From the NCBI GenBank assembly GCA_030562195.1, contig CM060201.1, positions 35,012,067-35,076,066 of the forward strand: a DNA stretch of 64,000 bases, in the 5' to 3' direction. Positions 10,505 through 25,500 of the stretch are shown in pieces (position 1 is the first letter of the stretch; each line of letters starts with the position of its first letter). The stretch is from Nipponacmea schrenckii (taxonomy: Eukaryota; Mollusca; Gastropoda; Lottiidae). Under the pieces are notes generated by a model, which searched no databases, was not told the origin of the DNA, and saw only the letters and a program-made list of their open reading frames with translations. The position numbers were made by a program, and so were the translations under genes.

Positions 10505-13500
10505 TTATGAAAGATTCAAATGCGTATATTTTAACTGAACACAGCCAATCATCACCAACAGAAACCAATATGAAGGGGCTCCTATTGACCTGTGTTCAGA
10601 TGACGTCACATCCTGGTTACATGTTTCACAGCACTGATCTTTAGGCCTATAATAATTACAATTTTGTGTAGCACAATTTCTTATCCGATCTCCATATTCA
10701 CAACCTGTAAATAGACAGAATCAGTCTAAAGGGACAGTTTTCTCATTCGTTTGGTCAAGTGATAATTATCATTTAAACTGGAATGAGTGTTCACAACTCA
10801 TCCTCAAAATTGGAATGTGTCATTCTTTCAGAATTTCAGAGGTAATGAGAAATTTAATTTGCGGAAAGTTATTTCTAAAAATAGCGGTTTTGTGTGCAGT
10901 GACAGTCAAGTAGATTTTGATATCCAGTGGTCATGTGATATTAAATTTTTGTACCGAAAGTATTGGCCAGGCTTTCATGTGACATATTAGAAGTTTTCAA
11001 CGAGATTTCTGGAAAAAGTTATGGAAGGTTGAATTTCGTGATTTAACATGGAAACAGATGACTTAGTGGGCAAGGTCCGTATGCTGAAAATTGTTATCTC
11101 CCGTATTGTAATTTGAAAGCGTCGTAACAGAAAATACAATTGAAAATGGTAAGAGGATCTCGAGCCCATTCATTACCCTTCTCTTTTAAACTCTAATAAA
11201 ATGTTTGAACCTCAAATTCTCACCTTTTCTTTTACTATTACGAAATCTTTCACATGTCTTACAACACCGGAAGGCAAATTTCACGTCATAACATCTATCC
11301 GCTCCACCAGAAACATCTAAACTACAGTCGGCACTCTGATCGCGACAGACAAATGGTAATTTCAGATTACACGTTCCACAGCAACTAAAAATGATATAAG
11401 GATATTATTTCTGAACTATTCATGTAAATTGTTACCAAAAATATTAGTGTCAGTTCAAACAAATGGTACTACTATGGTAAATAACATTTGAATAATGTCT
11501 TAAAGATGACGGATGTGACGACAGGATGTCTACTCTTCTAGACACCTGATTTCACTTTCACTATGAAATACTCATGAATAATTGATATTCTTTCAATGAA
11601 TTGTTTATGATCTGCTACCAATGTATTGACAACTGTTAAGTTGGTTTTCAACTTTCGTTTTGCTAGTTCAGATCATTTGCATTTGTTTTGTTTTTGTGAT
11701 AGGAATAAATACTCACACCCTGGCTGGAATATAACCACTAGGATAAACTTCATCACATCTTGATTTTAAACAACCCTGAATCTCATCTCCATATTCACAA
11801 CCTGTAGAGAAAGTCATGTTTGAAACGATTGAATGAAGTTTTACGTCCGACTTTTCGGTACAGAATCGGACTAATAACAAAGACAGATGGTCATATATAA
11901 AACGAAATAAATGAAGTTTTACATCCTAATTTTCGGCACAGTATTGAGTTTATAAAGAGAGGCGAAAGTCGTGTAAGCCTATATTTGTTTTACTAAGGTG
12001 AACTATATTTTTATTTTTATTCCGTGATTACGGGGGGGGGGGGGGGGAATGAAAAACACGCGGGATACCTGGTGACATACATTACTGATTGTATTCCAAA
12101 TGGTAGTGTCGAATAATATCAGAAGTAGGTGCAGAAAAAAAAAGGTCAATAACAATCCGTACAAGCAAGACGATTATGTTAATCAAAATTCCCGTCCATA
12201 GAATGGCACATTTGAGGGTAATAATTATATAGTAGACAACTGTACCATCAGGTGTTTATCAAAATTTGTCACTTTCACTTTGCTTTATGGCGGTGAAATG
12301 CGCAAACGAGTAACTCAACTTAACTGCAAAGAGTCAGATCTGGAGCCTTAAACCTCTGTCTGATATTTCTACATTGTTTAACATTACACCGTTAACAACG
12401 GATAGATTAGTATAGATGACATCTTGCGTGAGGCCTGCCAATTCGACTGAACAGTTAATAAGAAACACCGAATACACTGACAGTAGGGGTTTTCAACCTA
12501 GGGGTATTTACCATCCAAGACGGTAATTTTGACATTTTTCAAATCGATGGAGGATTCTGCGGGGTAACAGAAAGAAAAGTTTAAATATAAACCTGTAATA
12601 CAGTATAGAGATCCGTAACTATTTTGATACTAACCTTTATTTGGAGTTGCTATTCTACCACAAGAAAAACAGCACCGAGGAGCAATGTTCTTATTCTTGC
12701 ATAGAATCGGCAACGACTGGGCTATTTCCGAGCAGGACATCTCCCTCCGATCTGTAGAACCCCCCTTTTTTACGGCTATAATTTGTTTAAATTGAGCAGG
12801 TATGTCACCAAACACACACTTTTCTAAAATTAAAAACAAAAAGGGTAGTTAAAATGGCAAATACGATAAATTATTAGCAACATGGACTTTCTGAAAGGAG
12901 TGCCGGGCTGACAAACCTAAATCATCGGAATTTTGACTGTCAAGAAAGCGAAGAAAAAAAAAGAAATATAGAAATTACCTGGTTTACTTGGCGCTTCTTC
13001 TGATGATATACAGCGTCCCAACTGGCACCACTAAAAATACAGAAAATAAGAGTTTTACGAGCGGTTTACTACCTTATAGATTTAGCAGAAAATAAATTAC
13101 AAAATCGTTTAAATAATGATGTCAAGATAACTTCCAAAACAAGTTTTAATTTCACACCTGAAGATTTCTACTCGTCCTGCTAGCTCTCGTGATGACCAAC
13201 AGGTTAATTATTCTTGGCCAATAAGAGTTTTCGTTTATCAGTGTACGTACCTGGCAATAAAACTATTCTACAGAATCCCTTTATAATAATTCATTAAGCT
13301 AAGTAATAATGAAACAAGCAATAGATATATAGTATTATACAGAGATTCTATTTTTTGCTCACAACACCTAATAAGAGGTAGCATTTCGTTTCAACACAGA
13401 TCTGATCAAAGATCATTCGACAAATTTTGCAAATCTCGGTTTTCCCTTTTAAATTGAATGGAGCGGACCCTTGTGTCTTTATTTGTTAAATCCCTTTGCT

Positions 13501-16500
13501 ATAACATTTTTACCCGTTCTGTCACGTGAACAAACGCCACAGTTTAAGTGCAGGGATTTTCAGCCTTAATATTACCCCTTCTCCCTATAAGTCCTTACGT
13601 TTACCCCTTCTCCCCACAAGTCCTACGTTTACCCCTTCTCCCTATCAGTCCTTACGTTTACCCCTTCTCCCGACAAGTCCTTACGTTTACCCCTTCTCCC
13701 TATAAGTCCTTACATTTACCAATTCTTCTATAAGTCCTTACGTTTACCCCTTCTTCTACAAGTCCTTACGTTTACCCTTTCGCCCTATAAGTCCCTATGC
13801 TTACCCCTTCTCCTATAAGTCTTTACGTTTAACCCTTCTCCCTATAAGTCCTTACGTTTACCCCTTCTCCCTATAAGTCCTTACGTTTACCCCTTCTCCC
13901 ATAAGTCCTTACGTTTACCCCTTCTCCTATACGTCCTTACGTTTACCCCCTCTCCCGATAAGTCCTTACCCTGACTATTCCATACTATTATCCATTTTCT
14001 CTTCTAAATCCCTATTCTAATTCCTCCTAAAATATCTTATTGTTACGCCATTCCCTTTTCTAAACCATACAATTACCCCTTTCTCCCTACAATTCCTTGT
14101 TGTTACCCCATCCCCTCTATAATTCCTTACAATTACCCCCTTCCCCTATGAATAAATTTGTCGTTCATGGAAAACATATTTTGATGAGCGGAATTGTTTT
14201 GGTTATAGACAAGAATATATTTTGGGAATGGTACCTTCTTAGAGCCACACGATGTCCCCTCAGCCGCAGTATAATTTGAATATTCTTTACCATCTCCACA
14301 TTTCATATTGGTGCAGATATTTGCCCCGTTAGTTCCATCCTGTAATTAACAAAATAATCTGGTTATTATATATATGACACTTTGTTAACCATCATCAACA
14401 GTGTTTCTATTACATATCAGGTGTTAGGGTAAAGTACAGGTACTTTCCTAGGCAATTTTTTTCACGTAAGTGGGAAAAAATGAAAGGAGGGGGAGGATAG
14501 GGGATGGGGCAAGTCAGGTTAGTCTCTTAAAGTAATTCTCTTACTCTTTTTTTGTTATTTGTTCATATATTAAGACCAGTTACTATATCGCAATGATCAA
14601 ATTGATGACACGTGACACAGACATAGCTTCATACCGGCTAGTAATAACTTTATATCTAATATTGAGATAACACAATCGGCATTTAAAAGAAATCAAAGGA
14701 ACTTACTCTAATGAAGTATGAATTGGACCCTCGTATCATTTGACATTGTTGATCAGGAGTGTACACTTGACCCGCTTGAAGAGTCTCGAATAATGTCTGA
14801 TTGATGTTCGAAGACATTTTTACTGTTAGACATCGCTGCTCTCTTATAAAATAAAATAGTATAAAGTTTTACGTCCAACTATTTCTCATTATAACATACA
14901 TCGGCAGCATTAGGCGAGTTTCAATAAAATTTCAATTGAGAAAATTCAAATAAATGCCCCACCATTGGATAAATTGCCCATTCTCCAAACGGAATTTAAA
15001 CTCAAAAGATCACAGTTAGCGGGTGTGTGTAAATTATATCATTTTGATACGCTCGGGTTAAAATGAGTAATTAACAATGTAGTGAGAGGTTGGTCTGATT
15101 GTACTAACGTGACTATTAAATATCTATTTTGGAGACTTAGGCCTAATATGTCATTTTGTGATTGGCTCATTTTATTTTCTATTTTCTCATTGGCTTAAAA
15201 AAGAGCGTCTTTAATTCATGTATTAGGTTGTTGCCAAGTCGCCATTAACTTTGAAAAACTTGGAAGTCGACCATCGTTTGAGATAATTTTTATTTCTGGT
15301 CGAAATTTTTGAATACCGATTTGGATAATTTAAGCGGTAATTGGATATACGACATTTGATCGATATTTGCCCCAGAACAGGAATTACAGTAAACCAAGTC
15401 AACACATCTTTCCAACACAACTATGTCTGCCGATGAAGGAGTTGGTGCTACCGGCAGACGGAACAAAGAAAGAGTGAATTATAGGGCTCTGCACGCAGGA
15501 AAAGCTGATAATCAGGCATCGTCACCACATGCGAAGCATTCCCTACCGACACAGATAGACCCGTCGGAACCAGATCCATCATCGATCCCCCTACCAGAAA
15601 ATGACTTTTCTTCAGACAGTGATGAAGTTTCAGACGATGAGGAACTCATACAACTCAGACAGGAGCTGGAAGCCATCAGAAAATCTAAAAGATCTACATT
15701 ATTGCAGCGTAAAAAAGACGAAATAAGACGACAGATAGAAACAGAATAAACGCAAAGCTCCAGTTCAAGACAGCAGAAGTCTGGTAAGATCAGTTTAAAT
15801 GACTTAAAAAGGGATGGTACCATCAGCAGGAAAGCGGAGAGTCAAGTTCAGAAGATATTAAAGCTTGATAGTACATCTGAGTCTGAGAAAGATAGCAGCC
15901 TTTCCGATTCCGAAAGTGTTAGAACCAAGATCCCAACTCCCAGGCAAAAATACTATAGAAAGTCGGGCATATTCGACCACCCATCTGATCAGGTCGTACA
16001 TAAGCAGGCTTGGCCTCAATCCCGTTTACAGTTTGAATATGCCGGTTCAAAAATTGAATTCGGAGATCTTGAATTTAACCTTTTCGTAGCGGGAGAACTT
16101 GAAATAATCTCTAGTTCTAAGTTATCCAATCTGGAAAAGGACGGCAGATTACGATTATTGAAAAAGATTGCCTATTACACTGAAGTTTATGACTGGAACG
16201 GCATCAAAAAATTTTATTCCCACGTAATCAGACAGATAGAAAACGGGGCTAAGTCCTGGTCTGATGACTTTAGTGAATTTGAAATACCTCTCTTGATCAG
16301 GTATGTTCGCCAAGATTTGAATACTATGAGCAAATCTGGCGAAAAACCAAAGGATGAAACAGTATTTTATTGTTCACATTATCAAAGGAACAAATGCCAA
16401 TTTAACAAGTCTCATATGGGCAAGGTGGGTGCTAAAGGTGGAAACAAATTTCTTCAGCACATTTGTGCTTCTTGCTGGAGGAAAGACGGTACAAAATTGC

Positions 16501-19500
16501 CCCATCCAGAATCTTCCTCGGCTTGCCCATATCAGCAATGACAATCAAATTTACCGGATATTTCCACAAGTACGTTAAATCCTTTGGCAGACTGTTTTTT
16601 GCCCAAATTTGTAAAATTTGAAGTTTTTTCAGGGTCCGATGCATTATCTGAAAACCAGTTAAAAGTTGTATCAGTACCCGTTCTAAAAATAAGGAAAATA
16701 CTGTCGAAAACTCTATTATGGTCTCCTAGGCTTCGGCATTGCAGAAAAAAGCTCTGGATGGTACCATTTACAACTTAGCGACAAATACTTTGAAATGTCA
16801 GGAACACTTCGCTGACATAATCAGAGATCATGATCAAGTTGTCGACAGTCACCTTCCAAATTACAAAGGCTGTAAGATACCTGTTAGATCTAATTTAAAT
16901 ATAAATTATTTGAAAACAAATTTAATAGATTATAAAGATAAGTCAATTGTAGAGTTGTTGGAATTTGGAGTTCCTTTAGGATATATTCAGAACAATATTA
17001 ATGATTTACAATCACCACCTAGTATATTTAAGAATCATAAAGGTGCCGTCTCCTTCCCCAGAGAGATCGATAGATATATTTCCAAGGAAGCTTCGTACGG
17101 TGCTATAATTGGGCCCTTTAAAAGCAATCCGTTCAATTGCGAACTACATATCTCTCCATTGAATTCAGTCCCAAAACGGGATAGTGCAGAAAGGCGCATT
17201 ATCCTAGATTTAAGCTTTCCCGAAGGGAATTCAGTCAATGAAAATATATCTAAAGATGTCTATCTCGGGGAAAGAGTAAGCATCACTTATCCTAAAGTCG
17301 ATGATTTAGTTAGTTTGATTAAAGAGAACGGCAGAGGTTGCTTGGTATTTAAAAAAGACCTCAAAAGAGCGTACAGACAAATTCCAATTGACCCAGGGGA
17401 TTTGCATTTAGTCAGTTTTTTATGGCAAGACCAAATATTTATTGATCGGGTTTTGCCAATGGGTTTGCGTTCGGCAGCTCAAATTTGCCAGCGAGTCACT
17501 GACGCCGTTTGCTTTATACTCCTCAAAATGGGGACTATTATATTGAATTATCTGGATGATTTTGCGGGCTGTGAAACTCCACAGAAGGCTGATGAAGCCT
17601 TTTGTCGTTTGGGCCGAGTCATACGAGACTGCGGACTGGAGGAAGCAGCCGACAAAAGCCATCCCCCGTCTACAAGAATGGTGTTTTTGGGAATATCTGT
17701 AGATACGGAATCTTTAACACTTGCGGTTACCACGGAAAGAGTGAAGGAGATTTCCTTATTAGTCAAAGAATGGCTGCGAAAGAAAAAAAAATGTACTATA
17801 AAGGAATTTCAATCACTCTTGGGCAAGCTACATTTCGTGGCCACATGTGTTAAACCAGGTAGAATATTTATAGCCAGATTATTAAACTGGTTACGTAGTT
17901 TTCCTTCTTCAAAGCAGCCAGTAGCTATAGACTATGAAATAAGGAAAGATCTAATGTGGTGGTCCAAATTTCTCATTAAATACAATGGTGTGTCGATGAT
18001 GTCTTTAGAGGATTGGTGCAATCCAGACGAGATACTCACCAGTGATGCATGCTTACAAGGATGCGGTGCTTTATGTTGTAATCAATACTTTCACTCGGTG
18101 TTTCCACCTTTCATTATTTCGTTAGATTTACATATAAATTGTCTAGAGCTTCTGGCTATAATGATCTCATTGAAAGTATGGGGTCCTTATTTAAGGGGAA
18201 AGAAACTTATGGTTTATTGTGATAATGAGGCATCGGTGTGGGTAGTTAATTCGGGATCCTCTAGGGATCCTTATTTACAATCGTGTCTAAGGGAGATATG
18301 TTTCCTAGCCGCGACCTTCGAATTTGAGATACGATGCAAGCACCTTCCTGGCGTTGAAAATAGATTGGCCGATTATCTTTCTCGCTGGGAATCGGACAGC
18401 AAATATCAGAAGTTGTTTTTGGAGCTCACGGACTCTCTTTTCGAGCCTGTCGAGATCCCAACATCATATTTCAAATTTTCTCATAAATGGTAATTCCTTT
18501 TTTAGGTTTCGAAGTCAAGCAGCTGCGAAAGATGCCTTGAAATCATCACGAAACGCCTTTGCCTCAGGTACTTATCAAAATTTCAAATCCCAGTGGAAAG
18601 CTTATTTTATGTTTTGTATTTATTTCAATATAAGACCGGTTCTTACGTCACTACAGTCTTTAGTTTTGTTTGCTCAGTTTTTTAGTCGTAGTTTTAAGTC
18701 GGTTGATTCAGTAAAAAATTATATCAGTGGAATAAAAACGTTGCACCTATTTTTAGGAATCAGGTTCCCGAAATTTGATGATTTTCAATTGAGTTTAGAA
18801 ATCAAAGGGATTCAAAGGGAGAATCCCCATTTACCAAGGCAAGCAGCGCCTATCACTCCAAAGCTTTTATTAGAAATTCACGCCGTAATAAATCACTCTA
18901 ATCAATCAGATACAAATTTCTGGTGTTTATTTTTTTTCGCTTTCTTTCTAATGTCTCGAAAATCAAATTTGGTTCCAAATTCCATAAATGAGTTCGATCC
19001 AAATAAGCAGCTTTGTATGAATAACGTCGTCTTAAAAGATCAAATTTTATACGTTTACTTTAACTGGTCCAAGACCATTCAATTCGGGGAGAGGCAGCTT
19101 ATAATCCCATTAGTAGCCATTCCGGGTTCCTGCCTATGCCCTGTTTCCGCTTTCAGGAATTTGTGTTCATTAAGGGGCTCTTATTTACCACCAGAGCCCT
19201 TGTTTGCTTTGAAGAGAGGGAAGAGAACTGCACCTATAACATATCCTCAATTCCAAAAAGTCTTAAAAAATCTAATTTCGAAAACGGGTCGCGATCCCGC
19301 ACGATATTCGTCTCATAGTTTCAGACGTGGTGGAGCGTCTTGGGCCTTTTCGTCTAAAGTGCCGTCAGAACTCATTCAGTTATTTGGGGATTGGCAGAGT
19401 GACGCTTACAAATTATACTTAAATTTTTCCTTACAGGACAAAATCTCTGTCTCGTCTCGAATTAAAGATTCTATCTTATCTCTTCAAAGTTAGTATAGGT

Positions 19501-22500
19501 TTTTGAGATCGGACCTATTGTCATTTGATTGTATTGTGGTCATTATATACGTATTATTTCTTTATCCCACCTTTCTTTTATTTTCATTAATTATAGGAGT
19601 TTGTAATAAAATTGTGTAGTTATTATTTTGTATTTTACACTTTAAAGAATTGTATATATGTTTTTGTTATTTATATATTTATTTAAATTAATAGTCCGTT
19701 AATAAAATCATGCCAAACCACTTTTTAGTCACTCTTTGTTAATTATCCGTTAGTCTTACAAATCAATTGGAATCTTTTTTTTACTTTTAAACTACTGTAT
19801 CATGCATATATCATGCAAACAATCTTAGTTTCATTTTTTTCGTTTAGGCGTAGGAGTCTGCTATAGTGAAAACCCTCCAGGTTTAAATGAAATCCCTGAA
19901 ATACTAGTGGTAAGTCTAAAACTGCTTAGGAAAAAAACTCGGTTGTGAAAGCCTATACTCATAACTTAATATGTACTTACTGAGAACTGAGGTTTAATAT
20001 AACTCTTATTGTTTCTTCCATAGCCTTCACAGAACATTTGGAAAACCTCCATGGGTTCAATTTATTATAGATATTTACATTGGTTGTGGTTCCTGCCATT
20101 ATATACTGGTCACTCTCTAGACATCCGGGTTCTTTAGTATCATGTTCTACTCCCAAACTGAAATGTTTAAATCATTTACAGTGTATTGACTAACTGGTAT
20201 TTAGAGCATTCATATGAAAAACTCTCTCGTCTATGATAGACATACTTGATATTATAGGTCAATAAAACGTTACTTTAAAATTATTTTAGCGATATATTAA
20301 TCAGATGACTGGAACACTAAAAAATGTTTTCGTGAATCAAGCACGTGTGTTTTATATTTTTATTTTTTGTTAAAGCTGTGGAATTTATAACCTACGTTTT
20401 AATATATTTATATATGTTTGCTACCACAGTTACCTCCCCTAAAATGTATTAAGGTGATATGAGAATAAAATTCCCATAAAAAGCACTTGCTTAAGTCTTC
20501 AGTCTTGAAATTTGGCCGCAATATCATTTTCAACTGTGTCGATTTTCAAGTATATTCTTCTGTAAAACAGTTTCTAGTGTGTCGGTTTTGCAGTATATTG
20601 TTGACTTAAATATGTGTTTGTTATCACAATTACCTCCCTTGAGCTGTGAAATTTGGTCGGCAATATCAGTTTTTTAATTGTCGATTTTGAAGTTTGTTGT
20701 TGACTTACCTCCCTTCAGCTGTTAAAGTTTTTCAGTTTCTCGTGTGCCGATTCTGCAGATTACATTTGACCCACTTTTGAAATATTATATTTGTTATGAC
20801 AATACCTCCCTTGAATAAGAGAATCCGTGAGAAGTTAAATGTGTCAAAAAGGATCGACGATGCACATACACTAAATTAAATCTTTAGCAAATGATTTGCA
20901 AAATTGCATTTATTATATTAGACGGTACAACACAAAGAGCCTTAAATGAGACAGATGCACAAAAGGGGCTCAATGAAACTCAACAAAACGATTACCTGTG
21001 AGCCAACTCGTGACAAGCTGTTCGTACACTCTGAAATCTTCCTCGATCTTCTATTACAGATACACTCTTTTTATTCACTTGACAAATGGAGTTCACTTCT
21101 GCTCGACCTAGAAATTATACAAACGTTTCTCTTAAAATACACAAGGGAACATATTGTTACGGTATAGACTACTTATTGTATACTGTCACTGAAAGGGATA
21201 ATAGGTCTTAGAATGAACATAAACTTTAAACTGGGCTAATAAGAGCCAATAAATGATTAAGCATTTTTCCAGGTTTTAAGGAATTCTGTTACTGTATGAC
21301 ACCAGGTAAGTTCACTGATGAATATATACTCATATTGATCATTCTTGAGAACTAAAAAATCTATGTTCATGCTAAGACGCAGTATTCCTTCAAATACACA
21401 ACTGAACACATTGTTACGGTATAGAATGCTTATTGTACACTACGATTAAATAATGTACATTCCCACGATAAGCAATGACAGCGACAGCATATCTTGTAGG
21501 GTGTAGACGGTTTATTTTTCTGGCAGAGGACAGAAACGACCATGCACTTTATACTGTACTTAGTTTAGTAATTACATGTATATAAGTATATAAATCTACC
21601 TGCGACCATTTCGTTGTTGCTGCCGATTATTTCGTGTGCCGTAATCCACATAGCGTGACCATATTGGTAGTTTTGCAACTGATCGTGAAACGAATCCAGT
21701 ATTGTACCAGTGTATAACCTTCCGAGGATGTCGAAAGTGATCCATGTTTCTTTTTCCTAGAATAATTCACAAAGTCACTTTCGAATCAAAACGTTCAAAC
21801 TAAACTCATTAAATGTCATTTTGATAGCAATGGTTTACAGCCATCAAATGACATATAAGGTCCTTTATCATTAAATAAAACGATATTTGCATTAAACCAG
21901 GTAATTGTTGAAAAATAAGCATGCTTTTAAATTAATAAGATTTCTGGATTTATTGGATTATAGAGATATTCTTTCGTTTAGTTGTGACACCAGGCATGTC
22001 TAGTAGCCTAATTGAACATAGACTCATTTGGCCAAGTTTGAAAGTTTCAATCGTTAGGCCATTTCTAAATGTATGAGTATACATTTAACAACCACAAGGA
22101 GTTAATATCAAAGAAGTTCGAGCCTGTGTTAATTTGTTCAATACGTATGGCTTTAACGTAGAAGATAGCTTGCCAGGCAAGGTAATATACTCCCACTGGC
22201 AGCATTTATTTCAAATAAAAACTTTTCAGTAAGGTTACAATAAGTGGAATGAAATATTCAACCTTCCACCATATATTTTTTTCTAGGGTCTCTAGTTTCA
22301 TTAAAATCTGTCAAGAATTGTACCAAATAACTATTCATTAAATATTTTTCGGTATTTTTATGATTTGCAATAGGGTTCACCCTTAATAATATTTTGATAT
22401 TTTTAATTCTTTATAAGGCTCATCCTTGGATGATATTAAACAATTTCAGCGAGTTTTGTCAAAAATGAATGTTTAGAGTCAAAAGTTAAAAACGTTTTTG

Positions 22501-25500
22501 AAAACAAGGGCAATAACTAACACTAAATATTTTTCGATTTATCTGATTTTTAATAGGGTTTATCCTTGGGTAAAAACAAATACTCAAGCCAAGTTTAATC
22601 AAAATCCATTTGAATTGTTCTTTCTAGAGTGTTTACAATCTAAAATTGAACGCTTTTTCAAGAACAAGAGCAGTAACTCATACTAAATTTTTTTTCGATT
22701 TCGCTGATTTTCAATAGGGTTCATCCTTGAGTCAAGACTTGTGCCATATAGAGTGTTTACGAGACAAAAAGAACAAGGGCAATAATTCACATTAGATATA
22801 TTTTGATATTTATCCCTTACGATATCAAACAATTTCAGTAAGTTTTGTCAACATTGGTCATGAATTGTACCTTCTAGAGTGTTTATTAGCCAAAAAATTA
22901 AACGCGTTTTCAAACACAAGGGCAATAACTGACACTTAATATATTTCGATTTATTTGATTTTCAAAAAGGTTCATCCTTAGGTAAAAACAAAAACCCCAG
23001 TCAAGTCTTATCAAAATCCATTAAGAATTGTTCTTTCTAGAGTGTTTACAAGCTAAAACTGAACGCGTTTTCAAGAACAAGGACAATTACTGATACTAAA
23101 TATTTTTCGATTTAACTGAATTTCAATAGGGTTCATTTTTAGGTGATTACAAATACTCATGCCAAGTTACTTCAAAATCGCTCAAGAATTGTGACTTGTA
23201 GAGTGTTTACAAGGCAAAAATCCAACACATTTTATAGAACAAGGGCAATAATTCGTATCAAATATATTTCGATATTTTCTATTTTCAAAAGGGTTCATCC
23301 TTGGGTGATATCAAACAATTTCAACAAGTTTTGTCAAAATCGGTCAATAACTGTGCTTTGTAGAGTGTTTTAAAGCCAAAAATTGAACGCGTTTTCAAAA
23401 ACAAGGGCAATAACTGATATTAAATTTGTTTCGATTTTACTAGTTTTAATTAGGCTTCATCCTTGGGTGATAACAAATACTCAAGCCAAGTTTCATCAAA
23501 ATCCATTAAGAATTGTTCTCTCAAGAGTGTTTACAAGCTAAAATTGAACGCGTTTTCAAGAACAAGTGCAATAACTCATACTAAATGTTTTTCGATTTCG
23601 CTGATTTTCAATAGGGTTTATCCTTGAGTTATAACATACTCTCACACCAAGTTTCATCATAAATCAGGCAATAATTGCACATTGTAGAGTGTTTACGAGC
23701 CATTCAAGAACAAGGGCAAAAACTCATACTAAATTTTTTCCGATTTCGCTGATTTTAAATAGGGTTCATCCTTGAGTGATCATAAACACTCATATAAAGT
23801 TTCAATTAAATCCGTCAAGAATTGCACCTTGTAGAGTGTTTACGAGCAATTGTGGACGGCAAGACCGACGGACGGACATGGGTGACGACAAAATACGCCC
23901 CCCATTTCATGTGGGCGTATAAAAAGCACACACAGACGTAGTTCAAAGCCATTATAATCGCTTTTTTAATGCAATAAGTCGAATTTTGATAAAGGTTATA
24001 GTATTTCTACCATTCAATGGATATACTACCTCTTCCTCTAATTTTTGTGGATATACTATTTTTCCGTCATCTTCAAAAATCAAGTAACGGCTTCGAATGT
24101 TAGTGATTGCAAATGGCTATGGTTCGTGTGTTTATTTTCCACGTCGTTTCGTATGATAAAACCCGTATCAAGATCGTGGCATCATGAATAAATTTCGATC
24201 ATTGAGACATGGTTTACCTGCTTACGAACAACACAATAGAATTGTACAACAGGATTTGAACAACATTTAGAAGTTAAGGGTACATATAACAAGGTACACA
24301 AGGGAATAAATTATGGTATAACACACTTCCTTAGTAACAAAGGACTAAATTATGGTATAACACACTTCTTTAATAACAATGTACGGTACATAACGTTTCA
24401 ATACAACTTCCACGTGTCGTCATAAAATGAATTTTCATCTGATGACGACACGTGGAAGTTGTATTGAAACGTTATGTACCGTACTTTGTTATTAAAGAAG
24501 TGTGTTATACCATAATTTATTCATTTGTTCCTTGTTAGAATTATACAACATGTTGAAGAGACGATGTCTTAGTTTATGCCGAGACAAATATTAAATAAAG
24601 TAACCAGTTAAGAATAACCATCTGCACAGGGTGTTTCGATAAATTACTTCACGTTAATGTTGATCTATTTTTTAACAATGAAAAACCGATACATAGGTTA
24701 GATCGATACTATATTATAATAATTTATCATTCTGAATTCACAGCCAATAAAATCAATGAGTTACATATTTCAAAAGTAAACCAAAGAGTATTAAAGGGAT
24801 AATATGTCTTAGAATAAACATGAAATTTGAAAAATTTTGGCATTTGAGTATTGAAAAAAGCTTAATAAATTGATTACGCGTTTTAAATGACTTTACTTTT
24901 TTCAGTTTTCCAGATATTCAGGAATTTTGTTACTTTAAAACACCAGGTAAGTTCCCTGATGAATATAAACTCATATTGATCATTCTTGAGAACCAAAGCT
25001 GTGTGTTAATTCTAAGACTCGTATCCCTTCAAATCTTTTCAAAAAGTTGCTTCTTTTGCACCCACAAATATTTTTGAAGCAATTTTAATTAGTCAAGGGG
25101 AATATATAGAAAAACATTCATTAAAAATGTCGTCAAATTCAAACTTGACTACTGTCTAGACCAAGGTCCATAATTGAGAACTGAAATTTTATATCCATTC
25201 CAAGACGCAGTCTTTCTTTAAGATTTACAGAAATCTGATAATAAAACTAGATTCAATATTGAGGCTGGTGATTAACCAATCAATTGACACTAGAACGTGA
25301 AAGGTTTGTTTTCATAGATATTTTTTATATTCAGCCGAAAATAGAAGAAAGTTGCATATTTAGTTTCATCTCATATACATACTTGTACTTATATTATTAT
25401 TTCAAATTAACATTACTCATTAAATTTGATACCATTCTCCTAAGCAAACAAACTGATATAAATATACTGTATATATGTGTGATTATTATACGAATATTGT

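Larger units (their letters stand above)
15185..19700 (+). mobile_element. DIRS-type (tyrosine recombinase) retrotransposon
   Basis: Three consecutive gene regions in the order gag, RT/RNase H, tyrosine recombinase, on the plus strand. It sits inside the minus-strand metalloprotease intron between exons 19981 and 14842. RT and recombinase frames overlap by 170 bp. Replacement of an integrase by a tyrosine recombinase defines the DIRS/Ngaro/PAT order. Both enzymatic frames are open, so the copy is fairly young. I could not find the terminal inverted or split direct repeats, so the ends are approximate. Confidence 0.82.
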
